Origin: DATKRB01 sp963794215
GTDB lineage: Bacteria; Actinomycetota; Acidimicrobiia; Acidimicrobiales; RAAP-2
Assembly: GCA_963794215.1 (NCBI GenBank)
Contig: CAWCCQ010000002.1
Coordinates: 124,001 to 188,000 of the forward strand
DNA length: 64,000 nt
Direction of reading: 5' to 3'
Below, piece by piece: positions 55,816 through 64,000 of this stretch. The position numbers were made by a program, and so were the translations under genes. Below the pieces are notes generated by a model. The model ran no database searches and was not told the DNA's origin. It saw nothing but the letters and a program-made list of their open reading frames with translations. The first letter of the stretch is position 1, and the number at the start of each line of letters is the position of its first letter.

Positions 55816-56721
55816 TCAACGATGAGCGAGTGGCCGCACGACGACTACCGAACACGATGCGTGGGCCACACAATGTTGACCGACCGAGCCGAGCAGTAGA
55901 CCTGCGAAGCCGCCGAGACCTCTCGAACCGACGACGAGCATCTGAGCGTCGCAACTCGCGGTGATCAACTCGGCCGCCGCGTGGCCTTCAATCGTCGAGC
56001 CCTCCACCACGAGTCCTGGCGCCGAGCTTTGCGCGTGAGCGAGGGACTTCTCCAGCACGGACTCGGCGGCCTGACAGACCTCCGAGCGAGTGGCGAAGAC
56101 CGGGGAGGCGGTCCACGCGCTGATCAATCGCAGTGCGACATCCTGACGCTGCGCCTCGTCGATGGCCCAGCCCAGCGCCGAGGTCGCCGGTTCGGAGCCA
56201 TCGATGCCGACGACGATCGGCCGCTTGGTCATCGGGGGCTCGGGAGTAGCTGGTGGACGGGCGACCATGACCGGGCAATGAGCATGGATCGCCGCGTGCT
56301 GGCTCACCGATCCGATCAACATGCGCGAGAAGGCCCCCCGACCCTCTGAACCCACGACCAGCAGCTCGGCACCTGCGCTGGCGTCGACCAGCGCGACCAT
56401 GGCCGCAAGGGACGAGACCGACTCGTGAACGACGAGCCCGGGGTGCGACGATCGGATCCGGCTGGCTGCCTCGTCGACGATGGCCTTCGCATCGTCTTCG
56501 AGACCCACGCTCGTCATGAGCGCCAGGCCGGCAGAGGTCGGGAAGCGCCAGGCCGTGACGATCTGGAGTTGGGCGCCACGACCGAGCGCCTCGTGCACCG
56601 CTTCCCCAAGGGCCCCCAGCGAGGAGTTCGAGCCATCGACGCCCACCACCACTCTCGGGGCCCGATCAGGGACAGTTCCTGACGCCGCGGTGTCCAGTCC
56701 CTCATTGGGCGTGGCCATCAT
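55816..56721 (-). CDS. Tandem universal stress protein (Rv2623-like)
   Basis: 301 residues, two UspA domains: VVVGVDGSNSSLGALGEAV with GSEGRGAFSRMLIGSVS, and IVVGIDGSEPATSALGWAI with GSRGLGGFAGLLLGSVG. Both ATP motifs intact. Two-domain USPs are a hallmark of DosR regulons. Start overlaps the stop of the CBS gene (4 bases); last gene of a three-gene operon. Confidence 0.93.
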   Translation of the reverse strand: MMATPNEGLDTAASGTVPDRAPRVVVGVDGSNSSLGALGEAVHEALGRGAQLQIVTAWRFPTSAGLALMTSVGLEDDAKAIVDEAASRIRSSHPGLVVHESVSSLAAMVALVDASAGAELLVVGSEGRGAFSRMLIGSVSQHAAIHAHCPVMVARPPATPEPPMTKRPIVVGIDGSEPATSALGWAIDEAQRQDVALRLISAWTASPVFATRSEVCQAAESVLEKSLAHAQSSAPGLVVEGSTIEGHAAAELITASCDAQMLVVGSRGLGGFAGLLLGSVGQHCVAHASCSVVVVRPLAHR

Positions 56722-57170
56722 CGGGGAGCGGGAACGGGACTGTCGTGATGGGCAAACAGCGTCTCGGCCGTCACTGGCCGAACCAAATCGTTGAGCTCCC
56801 CCGCCAGGTTGATCAACAGGTCGTCGATCGCGATCATCCCGACGAAGCGTTCCTCGTGCACGACGGCCAATCGACGAATGCCGTGCGTCCTGAAGAGCGC
56901 GAACGCCCGAGCCAGGTCCGCGTCGGCGTCGATGGTCACCACCGGGGTGCTCATCACGTCATCGATCCGCGCGTCGGAGGCGAGGCCTCGGGCCAAGCCC
57001 CGACGGACCAGGTCTCGGTCGGTCACGATGCCGACCAACCAGTGTCCTTCGATGATCGCCAGTGACCCCACCCCGCTCTGTTCCATGATCCGTGCCGCGT
57101 CGTGAATCGTCCTTTCCGGACCGATCGCCACTCCCGAACGACGGATCGCCTCCACGGCTCGCATGGTCAC
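56718..57170 (-). CDS. Two-CBS-domain protein (Hrp1-like)
   Basis: 150 residues: GVAIGPERTIHDAARIMEQSGVG with GIVTDRDLVRRGL, and VVTIDADADLARAFALFRTHGIRRLAVV with GMIAIDDLLINLA. Same layout as mycobacterial Hrp1 (Rv2626c), a dormancy protein. Overlaps both neighbours by 4 bases. Confidence 0.9.
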   Translation of the reverse strand: MTMRAVEAIRRSGVAIGPERTIHDAARIMEQSGVGSLAIIEGHWLVGIVTDRDLVRRGLARGLASDARIDDVMSTPVVTIDADADLARAFALFRTHGIRRLAVVHEERFVGMIAIDDLLINLAGELNDLVRPVTAETLFAHHDSPVPAPR

Positions 57171-57436
57171 TCCCTTCCTTGATCGCTGCCTGGCATCTCA
57201 CTCGTAGCGAGGGGCCCGAGACCGTCACTGGCTGGGTTATGGCCGGTGCGGACGAAGTGCTGGACGCTGGCGTCGGGACCGGGAAAGAACAGGCATCCAT
57301 GCCCGCTGTCATCCCAGCGCACGACGTAAGGGGGCGCACCCCCCTCGCCATGGACCTCGAGCACCTCGCAGTTTCGGTCGGGCTCGCCCAGATGATGCCC
57401 GTGCACGACGATCCGGTCTCCTACGCTCGCCTTCAT
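57167..57436 (-). CDS. DUF1918-domain protein
   Basis: 89 residues: KASVGDRIVVHGHHLGEPDR, CEVLEVHGEGGAPPYVVRWDDSGHGCLFFPGPD, the complete DUF1918 pattern. Function unknown. ATG 57436 with AAGGAGGG ten bases upstream. First gene of the operon DUF1918-CBS-tandem USP. Confidence 0.88.
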   Translation of the reverse strand: MKASVGDRIVVHGHHLGEPDRNCEVLEVHGEGGAPPYVVRWDDSGHGCLFFPGPDASVQHFVRTGHNPASDGLGPLATSEMPGSDQGRE

Positions 57437-57486
57437 GAGTTCCCTCCTTGCCTCCACTTCATCTTTCTCCTGCCCGGAACGGTGAG

Positions 57487-57506
57487 TTAGGGCCGAAGGG
57501 CCCGAA
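57487..57506 (-). promoter_or_regulatory. DosR-like box before DUF1918-CBS-USP operon
   Basis: TTAGGGCCGAAGGGCCCGAA: 15 of 20 matches to the published mycobacterial box TTSGGGACTWWAGTCCCSAA and symmetric at both ends. 51 bases upstream of the ATG at 57436. One of the best sites in the window. Confidence 0.6.
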
Positions 57507-57527
57507 GTGGAGGGCGTCAGGGATCAC

Positions 57528-57959
57528 TCATCCAGCAACCTTCAGGTAGTACCCGGCTAGCGCTGGGCCGGCTGGGGCGTAGGAGTCGACCATCCACTCG
57601 TGCTGGCTCGATGTGGCAGGCAGATCCCGGGCGCGCGTTGAAGCGCGACCTTGAGGATGGTGTTCTCGACGTTGGTAGTCAGCGCCGCGAGACACACGAT
57701 GGCCGGCAATGCTGTCCCCGAGGTCCTTGCCGATGTCCGGCTCGGCGCCACGGAGCTGCCCGTCGCGTCCTCGGAACGCGGGGATCCCCCGCCGCCGGCC
57801 TGCCATCGATCATCGAGGTGCGCCCGGCCAGGACGATCAAGGGTCGGTTGTTCGGCACAGAGACGACAGGGGCCGACGTCACCTTGGTCACGGCCGGCGC
57901 GAGGTGTGTGGCGCGCCGAGGTAACGGTCTTGCACGCATCAGGTGGACTGGGGTCCCCG
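57528..57959. other. Degenerate region, no supported gene
   Basis: 432 bases between the operon promoter and the DoxX gene. Short protein-like pieces on the minus strand (LPAIVCLAALTTNVENTILKV near 57640-57700; LAGYYLKVAG near 57540) occur in different frames, so a decayed gene is possible. No family recognised. Confidence 0.4.
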
Positions 57960-58619
57960 TCAGTGAACGGGAAGGGTGGCCCCCGGCGACTGCGGTGCGA
58001 GGCTCTGGACGCCACCTCTGCGATGGAAGAGGTGACGAACCATGGGGAGCGCATAGCGGTCCAGACCGAGGTAGCCAGCATTCCGCCAGGCCAGGATCAA
58101 AAAGACCCCGACCAGCGCGTACGCAGGGTTCACGCCGGCAGTGCCCGAAAACATGTAGATGAGGTTCAGCCCGACGCCGGCCAGCGCCGCGGCCCCGGTG
58201 AACAGACCCACGATGAGGAGCAGGCCAATGGCGAACTCGCTCAAGGCAATCAGCTTGGCGATCCACGTGGCGTTGGGAACGACGAAGTTGTGCAAGAAGC
58301 TCGCCCACCATCCATACGATGCGCCTCCCTTGCCGGTCGCCGAGCCGGTGATCCCAGCAGTGGCGTACCCCTTCACCGCGGCTCCCCCGTTGTTCCAAAA
58401 CCCGGCGTTCTCCGCGCCCCAGAGCTTCTGGTAGCCCGCGTTGAGCCACTCGTAGCCGAGCCACAGGCGAGCGACCAGCCAGATCACGCTGGCGGACTTG
58501 GAGCGATAGAGCCAGTCCGCGAACCGGACGTTCCCCGAGGGGGCGTCGAACAGGCCGCTCTGGTGTTGCGGTGCGCCACCCGCCACCGGCACCCAACCTC
58601 GAAATGATTCCAAGCTCAC
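57960..58619 (-). CDS. DoxX-family membrane protein
   Basis: 219 residues, four helices (VIWLVARLWLGYEWLNAGYQKLWG, WIAKLIALSEFAIGLLLIVG, AAALAGVGLNLIYMFSG, PAYALVGVFLILAWRNAGYLGLDR). The pattern GYEWLNAGYQKLWG is typical of DoxX/thiosulphate-quinone-reductase small subunits. AAGGAG six bases before GTG 58619; an earlier start at 58643 exists. Likely a quinone-linked redox membrane protein. Confidence 0.85.
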   Translation of the reverse strand: MSLESFRGWVPVAGGAPQHQSGLFDAPSGNVRFADWLYRSKSASVIWLVARLWLGYEWLNAGYQKLWGAENAGFWNNGGAAVKGYATAGITGSATGKGGASYGWWASFLHNFVVPNATWIAKLIALSEFAIGLLLIVGLFTGAAALAGVGLNLIYMFSGTAGVNPAYALVGVFLILAWRNAGYLGLDRYALPMVRHLFHRRGGVQSLAPQSPGATLPVH

Positions 58620-58687
58620 GTCAATCTCCTTGTCTTGGACCAATCGCTCGATCAGCTTCCACCTTGGTCAATGGGATCATGCGCCGA

Positions 58688-58703
58688 CAGGGCCGAAAGT
58701 CCT
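58688..58703 (-). promoter_or_regulatory. DosR-like box before DoxX gene
   Basis: CAGGGCCGAAAGTCCT, 15 of 16 matches to CAGGGCCGAAAGTCCC (complement of GGGACTTTCGGCCCTG). 69 bases upstream of the GTG at 58619. The best match to the shared motif. Confidence 0.65.
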
Positions 58704-58864
58704 TGAAAAGTCGTTGATCGGAACCTTGCCCGTCGTCAGATTTCCGAGACGAACCCGCGGACGATCAGCGATCTGGTGCTGCGGCGTGCAATGGTTGCTC
58801 TGTGACGGTGGAGTGAGACGCCGTAGCGAGTCATCTCTAGTCGCCGGGAGTCGGGCACCTCCAC

Positions 58865-59377
58865 CTAAAGCGGCCCTGTCGCCCAGTGCCGCTGCCACTC
58901 CTCGGCACTGGCCTCCCATACGTGCGTCCCGCCATGTGGCCAAGAGCCGCGGCCGGTAGGCGCTCCGTCGCCCGATCGGGGTGACCGCCGCGAGGCGTCC
59001 TTTAGTGGGGTGTGGCGGACGGCGCCGAGACGAACCAACCTGCTCGCCACGCCCGCCTCGAACTCCGTGTCGAAACGCGGGTTCTCCATTACCTCGACCC
59101 CGGGACCAACGCGCTCAACCTCCGGTGGCACCGAGGCCTTCGACAGTGCCGGATCTGCCCGGCCGTGGGGCCGACTGAGATGGCTGCGCACCGTGACATG
59201 TTCGCCCCGCTCGATAAGCCACGACACGGTCAGGAGCGAGTTTCTGATCCCCAGGTCGTCGGCCACGTCAACCCCGCCCCGCGCGTGGGTGCGCAATGGG
59301 ACGTTCAGGTCAGCCCGCACGAAGACGTGCGCCCCGTTCGGATCGGGGAGATCTTCGAGGACCGGGAGTCGAGATTC
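58865..59377 (-). pseudogene. Phosphoglycerate kinase fragment (N-terminal)
   Basis: Reads RLPVLEDLPDPNGAHVFVRAD, DLNVPLR, DLGIRNSLLTVSWLIERGEHVTVRSHLSRPHGRADPALS and GVEVMENPRFD, the first third of Pgk (substrate-binding Asp, Asn and the SHLGRP motif, here SHLSRP). A TGA precedes it at 59378 with no start codon, and after about 59000 the sequence loses similarity. Only a remnant of a kinase that would follow GAPDH in glycolysis. Confidence 0.7.
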
Positions 59378-60069
59378 TCATGGCACCGCGGTGCAGATGA
59401 TCGTCGCCAGCGGCCATCTCAGCTCAGCTGCGAGCTGCCAGGAGCTCGGACACGGTCACGGCGGCGTCGTCTGCGAAATAGGGACTCAGGGCCAGCAGAG
59501 TTAAACGGGGAGCTCTCGATTCGCGGTGGCGGTGGGTGGTCGTTCTGCGGTTCACTACTGTCTCCTTGCCTTCTGGCCCTTCGTCGTCTCGATCTTCGTT
59601 CTACGGCGGGTGCCGTGCCGTCATTCAACGCTGTTTCGACCCCGAGCCCCAGGGCCGAAGGTCACGACGAGGCATGGCAGGTCGAGCGATCCCGTAGGGA
59701 CCTTGGACCCTACCGAATCGGATTTCGGCACTCCAGACTTACTCGACAGCAACTTCCAGGCCGTCCAATGACGGTCACCGTGCCCACAGGAAGGGTCGTG
59801 TCGATCGTGACCAGCCGGTGCGACCAGCAAGTCTGGGGCGGTAACGCCCTGCCGGAACGGGGGGAGCACTCCTCCGCCGAGGTCCAACAACAACATGTCA
59901 CCCCCGCGGCGCAGGAGTCGCTGCCTTTGGTCCCCGACCATGATCGAGTCAGCACGCACAGGGATCGTCCCCAGGTTGGTCGCTTGGCACTCACGAAGGA
60001 CTCGGACCCGCTCCTCACGCCTCGTGGATGCTGGAGCGGGCGCGTGGACCAGCGGTGGGAGGGAGGGTC
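59378..60069. other. Gene-poor region upstream of HTH-PNPOx gene
   Basis: About 690 bases. One DosR-like box at 59650-59665. A minus-strand stretch (RLLRRGGDMLLLDLGGGV, near 59880) is protein-like but cannot be placed in a family. CACAGGGATCGTCCCCAGG at 59959-59977 is a shorter dyad. Nothing else seen. Confidence 0.4.
59650..59665 (-). promoter_or_regulatory. DosR-like box in gene-poor region
   Basis: CAGGGCCGAAGGTCAC, 14 of 16 matches to CAGGGCCGAAAGTCCC. About 270 bases before the pgk fragment, so it may have driven that gene. Confidence 0.5.
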
Positions 60070-60732
60070 ATGATGGAAGACGCCAAGCCCACGAGACAGA
60101 GGGGTGACCTCGCCAACAGGATCGTGCGCCGGCGCCAGGAGCTTGGCCTGACCCACGAGCAGCTGGCCAAGCTGGCGCACGTCGACGTGGGCTATCTCGA
60201 GTACTTGGAACAGACGTGGGTGGAGACGCCCAACGCCGATCTACTGATGCGGCCGGCCAACGCACTCCAGACCACGCCGATGAACCTCGCCGGTGGCGAC
60301 GTCGGGCGTGCCCCCGGACCGGGACGACCCGGTCCCCACCCTGCGCTTGAGACGCTTACCAATGAGCAGTGTGTTGGGCATCTTCTTCCCGGCGGCATCG
60401 GGCGCGTTGTCTTTGTTGCCGAGCGAGGTCCAACCGCGTTCCCAGTGAACTTCAGATTCGCTCGGGGTCAAGTCGTGTTCCGGACCGGAGCCACAGCCTT
60501 GATCGCTGCTGCCTTCGGATCCGTAGTGGGCTTTGAGGTCGACCAGGTCGATGATGCCACCAGTGAGGGGTGGAGCGTGCTTGTAACGGGCAGGGTCCAA
60601 GGCGCCGACGCGACTGAGCGGACGGAACTCACTCGGCTCGGACTCGAGCCGTGGGCGGGTGGCTACCGCGACGTTTACGTCCTGATGCAGGTGGAGACGA
60701 TCACTGGCCGCGCGATCCGCCAACTTCTCTGA
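60070..60732 (+). CDS. HTH-PNPOx fusion protein
   Basis: 220 residues. N-terminal Cro/CI-type HTH (LANRIVRRRQELGLTHEQLAKLA, HVDVGYLEYLE), a Gly/Pro linker, then a pyridoxamine-5-phosphate-oxidase-like flavin domain (LTNEQCVGHLLPGGIGRVVFV, AFPVNFRFARGQVVFRTG, VGFEVDQVDDATSEGWSVLVTGRV). A DNA-binding protein with a flavin or F420 sensor is likely. ATG 60070 or 60073 after GGGAGGG. Confidence 0.85.
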   Translation: MMEDAKPTRQRGDLANRIVRRRQELGLTHEQLAKLAHVDVGYLEYLEQTWVETPNADLLMRPANALQTTPMNLAGGDVGRAPGPGRPGPHPALETLTNEQCVGHLLPGGIGRVVFVAERGPTAFPVNFRFARGQVVFRTGATALIAAAFGSVVGFEVDQVDDATSEGWSVLVTGRVQGADATERTELTRLGLEPWAGGYRDVYVLMQVETITGRAIRQLL

Positions 60733-60862
60733 GGAACCTCGTCGATGGATGTGAACCATGGAGGCGCTCCGGGTTCGTGGGTCGGCCCGACCGGCACGCA
60801 AACCTGAGAGCCAAAGGTAGGTACAAGATCGCTTTTCGACGTAGAAGGGAGGAGATAACTCC

Positions 60863-61342
60863 GTGACCACACAGGATCACAGTGGTTCGGATCAAGGCAA
60901 TTCCGAACCACCTACCGGCCCGGTAGACGACCAGCGCCAGCTGGAGGAGATCAGCGAAGAGGAGTGCTTCACACTTCTAGAGAATCAGGATTTGGGTCGA
61001 TTGGCGATCGTGCGCGACGGGCGGCCGGAAATCTTCCCAGTGAACTACGCGTTATCCGGCCGGACGATCACTATCCGAAGTCAGCCTGGAGTCAAACTGG
61101 CCAACGCGTCGCTCAACTGGGTCGCCTTCGAGGTCGAGGACATCGACCGAGAGACTCGTGAAGGTTGGGTGGTCGAGGTGCGGGGCTTCGCCGAGGACAT
61201 CACCGACGGCGCTGACCCGTGGTCAGAGCAGGCTCGGAACTCGGGGCCGCGACCGTGGGTGACCGGCTCGCACGAACACTTCATCGCCATCCGACACTCG
61301 CTGGTGTCGGGTCGAAGACTCCGCCGCGCGAGCCCAGGCTGA
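60863..61342 (+). CDS. PNPOx-like flavin-binding protein
   Basis: 159 residues: EISEEECFTLLENQDLGRLAIV, EIFPVNYALSGRTITIRS, WVAFEVEDIDRETREGWVVEVRG. The same split-barrel as its neighbour without the HTH. Mycobacterial dormancy sets hold such F420/flavin reductases. GTG 60863 follows GGGAGGAG. Follows the fusion gene by 130 bases. Confidence 0.85.
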   Translation: MTTQDHSGSDQGNSEPPTGPVDDQRQLEEISEEECFTLLENQDLGRLAIVRDGRPEIFPVNYALSGRTITIRSQPGVKLANASLNWVAFEVEDIDRETREGWVVEVRGFAEDITDGADPWSEQARNSGPRPWVTGSHEHFIAIRHSLVSGRRLRRASPG

Positions 61343-61823
61343 CCGGTACCCGAGACGCGGGAACCGCTGACTCAGGAGGGCCGGCTGGTGACGGGCACCA
61401 AGCATCGTTCGCGCCGAGTAGTCGACCACTCTCGTCCGCCTCACTGTGTATCGGCGCCTCGACGGCAGCGAGCGGGCACCGATGGTTCATCGTCGAACCG
61501 TCCCAAATGAACCGACCTCCTTGCCCAAGCACGAGTTCACGGAATTCGACCAACGCCGCGGCGCCAACGGCGTCAGGAACGTTGAGTGAGGGGGTTCGCA
61601 GTTCGAAATCCCTGATCCCCGCGGCGAGCATGTCTTTCACGATCGGAATGAGGTTTCCATAGGTCCACGAGTCGAGCTGGCCGGCTAACCCGATCCTGGC
61701 CGGGCTCTGTTTCGCGTCAACCCACATCTCCAGTGCCTCTCGCCATGCCGGTGAAACATACTGCTCTGACGCATTGGCGGTGGAGAATGCTTCGTCGACA
61801 GGGGTGTGTCCCTGCAGCTGCAT
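61281..61823 (-). CDS. STAS-like protein
   Basis: 180 residues. Middle part PARIGLAGQLDSWTYGNLIPIVKDML, FELRTPSLNVPDAVGAAALVEFRELV and GGRFIWDGSTM is STAS-like, with no clear phosphorylatable Ser. ATG 61823 has GAAGGGAG upstream. The last about 20 residues overlap the convergent PNPOx gene, so the true end may be earlier. Confidence 0.6.
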   Translation of the reverse strand: MQLQGHTPVDEAFSTANASEQYVSPAWREALEMWVDAKQSPARIGLAGQLDSWTYGNLIPIVKDMLAAGIRDFELRTPSLNVPDAVGAAALVEFRELVLGQGGRFIWDGSTMNHRCPLAAVEAPIHSEADESGRLLGANDAWCPSPAGPPESAVPASRVPVSLGSRGGVFDPTPASVGWR

Positions 61824-61896
61824 CACGGCTCCCTTCTCCAGGCGCTGCGCTGAGCGTCTCGTTACTTCAAGGATGTACCGTGAGCGCATTCGCCCG

Positions 61897-61912
61897 TAGG
61901 GCCCAATGTCCC
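61897..61912 (-). promoter_or_regulatory. DosR-like box before STAS-like gene
   Basis: TAGGGCCCAATGTCCC, 13 of 16 matches to CAGGGCCGAAAGTCCC; 74 bases before the ATG at 61823. Confidence 0.5.
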
Positions 61913-62092
61913 AATTCAGAGGGAATTGCGCGTCACCACGACCAGCCTTGGTCTCACCGTGCTTCCGTCACCTCCCTGAGCCACCGGGCCGGATCGGTTC
62001 AATCTCATCTTGATTGGGGGGCTCGGCGGCGAGGAGTCGCCGCCGCAGATCCGGTCGAGCAGCAGGGCGCTAAAATGGGTACACTCCCGGGC

Positions 62093-62560
62093 ATGAAAGC
62101 AGGGGACATCGTCGCCGATTTCGAGTTGCCGGACGAGACTGGCCAACTGCGGAGCTTGACCAACCTACTGTCGGATGGTCCCGTGGTTCTCTTCTTCTAC
62201 CCCGCAGCGATGACCGCCGGGTGCACAAAAGAGAGCTGCCATTTTCGGGACCTGAAGGCTGAATTCGAGGCTCTCGGGGCGCAACGGGTTGGCATCAGCG
62301 CTGATGCTGTGGACAAGCAACGGGCTTTTGCTGACAAACACAGTTTCGACTTTCCACTCTTGTCGGACCCTGAGCGCAAGGTGGCCGTTGCGATGGGGGT
62401 GAAGCGAGGCCTTTCCTTCCTGCCCAACAAGCGAACCACCTTTGTCATCGACACAGACCGGCGGGTCCTCGGGGTGGTGCACAGCGAGACTCAAATGGAT
62501 CGACACGCCGACGAAGCACTAGAGATTCTCCGCCAACGGCCCTCCTCTGCTACCCCCTGA
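62093..62560 (+). CDS. Peroxiredoxin (BCP/PrxQ type)
   Basis: 155 residues. FELPDETGQLRSLTNLL, the active-site FFYPAAMTAGCTKESCHFRD with peroxidatic Cys44 and resolving Cys49 (CxxxxC), and SFDFPLLSDPERKVAVAMGV. Reduces peroxides with thioredoxin. ATG at 62093; an in-frame ATG at 62075 is possible. No DosR-like box seen upstream. Confidence 0.92.
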   Translation: MKAGDIVADFELPDETGQLRSLTNLLSDGPVVLFFYPAAMTAGCTKESCHFRDLKAEFEALGAQRVGISADAVDKQRAFADKHSFDFPLLSDPERKVAVAMGVKRGLSFLPNKRTTFVIDTDRRVLGVVHSETQMDRHADEALEILRQRPSSATP

Positions 62561-62835
62561 CGTTGCGGCGAGTCGGGTCGGCGTACGCTCCAGCACCCAC
62601 GCCTTTACACTTCGAGGCGACGGACTGCGACGCTACTGAGTGCTCGGTCGTGGTGTCATCCAGCCCCACCCTCTGCCGGCGCTCCGCCTGAAGCAACTGA
62701 GCGACGCCAAGATCGTTCACACGACCGGTCTTCTCGGCACCCCGGGCCGACACGGAGGATGACACCAGCGGCCTTCCAGTTCGCCGTCAGCTGCTGGGGT
62801 CGTGGCCAAGTCGAAGTGGTCCCCGGGGTACTTCG

Positions 62836-63846
62836 TCAACCCTGAGTCCTGAGCGCTGCCAGGGCTTGTACCGCTCCGGTGGTGGGTGCGATCGCGACGA
62901 GCCCACGATAGAGCTGAACGACACTGACACGATCGAGAGTCCCGGTGCGGGCCCGGTCGCAGTGGGCGGATTGGATCGCGGCCTCGAGCTGGAACCGTCC
63001 GAAGGGCGCTCCGAGCGCGTGCGCGCGGCGGAGTAACACTTCGCCATCGGCGATGAGCGAGCGGTCCCACAACGAGGTGTCCTGCTCGTCGAGAGCTAAC
63101 CACGGTGTGCTCGTTCGTGCGGGAGCCCGTGACTGTGCGAACGTGAGCAGTGAGGCCAGGCCCCATGCCTCGGGCTCGGTATCGAGCATGCTCGCGGTGA
63201 GCACGGCCAGCCATCGCGCCTCGTCGGCGATCGATTCGCGTATGCGCTCGTGCTGGTCGAGCCAATCGATTGCATAGGCGGCATAGATGGCCTCGAGCAC
63301 AGCAGGCAGCCGTGCCGGTAGGTCCGCACGCGTCGGCACACGGAACGGGATGCCCGCATCGCGGATGCGACGCTTGGCCCGAACCAGACGTTGCGCCATC
63401 GTGGTGGGCTGCACCGCGAAAACCCGAGCAATGCGATCCGCCTCGAACCCCAGCACGACCTGGAGCATGAGGGGAGTGCGTACTGCGGGATTGATCGCCG
63501 GGTGCGCGCAGGCGAACATCAGCTCCAGCCGCTTATCGGGGACCGCCTCCGGATCGGGTTGGGTGAGCCGGGCCGCGAGGTCGTCGTCCAACGGCGCCGC
63601 GGTGCGCACCGCGGCAGAGGCGAATGCGTCGCGAATGCGGTTGCGGGCAACGGCGACGAGCCACCCCTGGGGATTTTCGGGAACGCCGGCATTCGGCCAG
63701 GTGCGCAAGGCCCGCTCGAAGGCGTCGCCGAGCGCATCTTCAGCGAGCACGACGTCTCGTGTCGACGCTGCGAGCAGGGCCACCAGCCGGCCGTACGACG
63801 CTCGCGCGGCACGCTCCGCTGCCGAGCTGGCCTCGTCGGCAGTCAT
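62836..63846 (-). CDS. ECF sigma factor of the YCII-partnered (ECF42-like) group
   Basis: 336 residues, longer than plain ECF factors. Region 2 (YGRLVALLAASTRDVVLAEDALGDAFERAL), a region-4 helix-turn-helix (LGFEADRIARVFAVQPTTMAQRLVRAKRRI), then a long C-terminal extension (AVLEAIYAAYAIDWLDQHE, HALGAPFGRFQLEAAIQSAHCDRA). Its ATG overlaps the stop of the YCII gene (ATGA). This pairing normally senses through YCII. Confidence 0.9.
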   Translation of the reverse strand: MTADEASSAAERAARASYGRLVALLAASTRDVVLAEDALGDAFERALRTWPNAGVPENPQGWLVAVARNRIRDAFASAAVRTAAPLDDDLAARLTQPDPEAVPDKRLELMFACAHPAINPAVRTPLMLQVVLGFEADRIARVFAVQPTTMAQRLVRAKRRIRDAGIPFRVPTRADLPARLPAVLEAIYAAYAIDWLDQHERIRESIADEARWLAVLTASMLDTEPEAWGLASLLTFAQSRAPARTSTPWLALDEQDTSLWDRSLIADGEVLLRRAHALGAPFGRFQLEAAIQSAHCDRARTGTLDRVSVVQLYRGLVAIAPTTGAVQALAALRTQG

Positions 63847-64000
63847 TTGACAGGCTGTGCGCCCTGCCACGAGCCATCCACGTAGCGGGTCGCGGTCGGT
63901 CGGATCTCGACATGACCCCACGACGCAGATGGTGCCCGACTCGCCCATTCGATCGCGGCGTCGAGGTCCGGGACATCGATGACGAACGTGCCGCCCAGTT
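63843..64000 (-). CDS. YCII/DGPF-domain protein, N-terminus outside window
   Basis: About 51 residues visible: LGGTFVIDVPDLDAAIEWASRAPSASWGHVEIRP and GSWQGAQ, the C-terminal half of a YCII-type protein encoded before ECF42-like sigma factors. Overlaps the sigma gene by 4 bases. Partial at base 64000. Confidence 0.75.
   Translation of the reverse strand, partial: LGGTFVIDVPDLDAAIEWASRAPSASWGHVEIRPTATRYVDGSWQGAQPVK

Overview
High-GC DNA with frequent GTG/TTG starts, a phosphatidylinositol-mannosyltransferase-like gene, a B12-dependent ribonucleotide reductase and a DosR/DosS-type two-component pair. This points to the phylum Actinomycetota. A deep lineage such as Acidimicrobiia is my guess from gene content, not something I could test. 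Many genes read well only if one or more single-base frameshifts are allowed. At least one shift sits in a run of nine C, so sequencing or assembly error is a serious alternative to real decay.

Layout. 1-13.4 kb is housekeeping: nrdJ (3' part outside the window) behind a -35/-10 promoter and two NrdR-type boxes, glycerol kinase, an ACT protein, an AlaC-like aminotransferase, a luciferase-like monooxygenase translationally coupled to a ROK glucokinase, a SRPBCC protein, a PimB-like mannosyltransferase, YjbQ, a thioredoxin-like protein, a PH/SHOCT membrane protein, a rhodanese, a tyrosine phosphatase and coaE. 13.7-19.9 kb holds a HAD-like protein, a badly broken MFS gene, a frameshifted GT39 mannosyltransferase, a DHA2 exporter and a small membrane protein.

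20-32.8 kb is the first special locus. It holds a secreted giant protein (Agd3-like deacetylase with an FN3 insertion plus nine 86-residue Ig-like repeats), a divergent PelF-like GT4 glycosyltransferase, a membrane-anchored GH114 galactosaminidase-like protein and a GGDEF-EAL protein with an intact I-site. The set mirrors the fungal galactosaminogalactan toolkit (GT4, Agd3, Ega3) and bacterial Pel systems, and suggests a cationic galactosamine-type exopolysaccharide whose making and trimming may be tied to c-di-GMP.

32.8-35.7 kb: a phosphoribosyltransferase, a G-rich tract, a CAU-anticodon tRNA and an integrase whose nucleophilic Tyr appears replaced by Ser.

35.7-62 kb is the second special locus, resembling a dormancy (DosR) regulon. 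It carries DevR/DevS-like regulators, an atypical LuxR regulator, single and tandem universal-stress proteins, CBS proteins, DUF1918, a DoxX-like protein, flavin-reductase-like PNPOx proteins, STAS proteins, a site-2 protease, phosphoketolase plus acetate kinase, GAPDH, a pgk fragment, a TreT-like trehalose synthase, an ABC exporter and an overlapping acetyltransferase-deacetylase-USP operon. About a dozen intergenic sites match one 16-bp palindrome-like motif (GGGACTTTCGGCCCTG and its complement) close to the mycobacterial dormancy box. This is the strongest evidence that the genes form one stress regulon.

62-64 kb ends with a peroxiredoxin and an ECF sigma factor overlapping a YCII-domain gene that runs off the window.
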